Positions 63,473-64,000 of a stretch of 64,000 nucleotides of DNA are shown one piece after another. Source of the stretch: Acidobacteriota bacterium. GTDB taxonomy: Bacteria > Acidobacteriota > Polarisedimenticolia > J045. Positions within the stretch are counted from its first letter, which is position 1, and each line of letters opens with the position of its first letter. Position numbers and translations under genes: made by a program. The notes below the pieces were generated by a model. It ran no database searches and was not told where the DNA came from. It saw only the letters and a list, made by a program, of their open reading frames with translations. The stretch covers positions 27,564-91,563 of the forward strand of contig JAGOJY010000016.1 in assembly GCA_017994815.1 (NCBI GenBank). Reading direction: 5' to 3'.

Positions 63473-64000
63473 TTGCACCTACTCTACGGAGTTTTTGCCG
63501 CGTGGTTCGTGTGCTGGGCGGTCGTCGCAGCGCTGCTCCACGAGCTGGGGCACTGGGCGGCGGCCCGCCTCGCCGGGGCCCCGGTCCCGCGCGTGGTAAT
63601 CGGGACCGGACCGCGGCTGGTGGCCTTCCGCTGGGCCGGAACGCTGTGGGACGTGCACCGCTATCCCGTCGCGGGCCAGGCGCGGGCCGCGCTCGTCGCG
63701 CCGCGACTGGCGCGGACCAAGCTGGTCGCGATCGTCGCCGCGGGCCCGCTCGCGAACGCGGCGCTGCTCGCGCTGTGCGCGGCGGGCGGAGGCGCGACGT
63801 GGCTCGTCGCCGGGGCCTGGGCCAACGCGCTGCACCTCGGATTGTCGCTGTTCCCTTGGCGCTGCCGCTCGCCGCAGGGGCCGGTGCTGAGCGACGGGCT
63901 GCAGATCGCGCTCCTGCCGCGCCTGTCGACGGCGGCGCTGCACGAGCGGCTCGCCGCGGGACACCGCGCGATCTCGTTGGAGCTGTGCCTCGCGGGCGAC
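63473..64000 (+). CDS. M50 (site-2 protease-like) metallopeptidase, partial
   Basis: The frame is open from TTG 63473 to the right edge (176 codons), with GGAGG at 63463-63467 as ribosome site. The first helix contains AALLHELGHWAAARLAG, the HExxH zinc motif of M50 proteases. AGPLANAALLALCAAGG gives the second helix, and NALHLGLSLFPW followed by VLSDG resembles the third ligand region (usual form NLLP..LDG). This is a membrane metalloprotease of the regulated-proteolysis type, or a sporulation-factor-like relative. The stop lies beyond the window. Confidence 0.85.
   Translation, partial: MHLLYGVFAAWFVCWAVVAALLHELGHWAAARLAGAPVPRVVIGTGPRLVAFRWAGTLWDVHRYPVAGQARAALVAPRLARTKLVAIVAAGPLANAALLALCAAGGGATWLVAGAWANALHLGLSLFPWRCRSPQGPVLSDGLQIALLPRLSTAALHERLAAGHRAISLELCLAGD

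Overview
The window is 64 kb of very GC-rich, gene-dense bacterial chromosome with one tRNA and no rRNA, IS element, CRISPR array or integrase that I can recognise. The large secreted proteins with a recurring C-terminal tail, the tail-fibre-like repeat protein, the archaeal-type HMG-CoA synthase set and the VWG-type propeller repeats suggest an Acidobacteriota-like or other deep-branching soil or sediment Gram-negative. An outer-membrane-type beta-barrel and several lipoproteins support a Gram-negative envelope. The phylum is an inference, not shown directly.

Layout. 1-2473 (-) is a double alpha/beta hydrolase joined to TPR and propeller repeats; it runs off the left edge. 2534-11181 holds a divergent metallo-beta-lactamase-fold protein, a CLC antiporter, two decayed gene remnants, a lipoprotein, a phospholipase D-type enzyme and a DUF362 protein. 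11450-15434 (+) is a tight sigma / anti-sigma / CHAT-protease operon. 16194-19024 (-) encodes two secreted proteins, one with six perfect 29-residue repeats. 19237-21467 is a divergent AraC regulator / methyltransferase pair. 21537-38885 (-) is mostly housekeeping: rpmE, DUF1385, prfA, prmC and an aldehyde dehydrogenase; small membrane proteins; HMG-CoA synthase, thiolase and a DUF35 protein; then tig, clpP, clpX, lon, engB and rho. tRNA-Leu(UAG), a polytopic membrane protein and a class D beta-lactamase follow.

41519-54539 (+) is the most striking part. A 1900-residue soluble hybrid kinase carries nine 92-residue poly-HAMP units. It is followed by a second REC-PAS-kinase-REC protein, an FHA-GAF-SpoIIE phosphatase, an RsbW-like kinase, a STAS antagonist, an ECF sigma factor with its anti-sigma, and a membrane-anchored helical protein. 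The ECF sigma gene and the helical-protein gene carry matching upstream boxes with identical spacing, so the sigma factor probably drives both. Downstream lie a peptidase / propeller / beta-barrel fusion, a PrsW-like intramembrane protease, a large BNR-repeat exoprotein, two small genes and the start of an M50 protease. I read this as one integrated stress-signalling locus joining a two-component phosphorelay, partner switching and ECF control. The connections between these modules are inferred from gene order and shared boxes.
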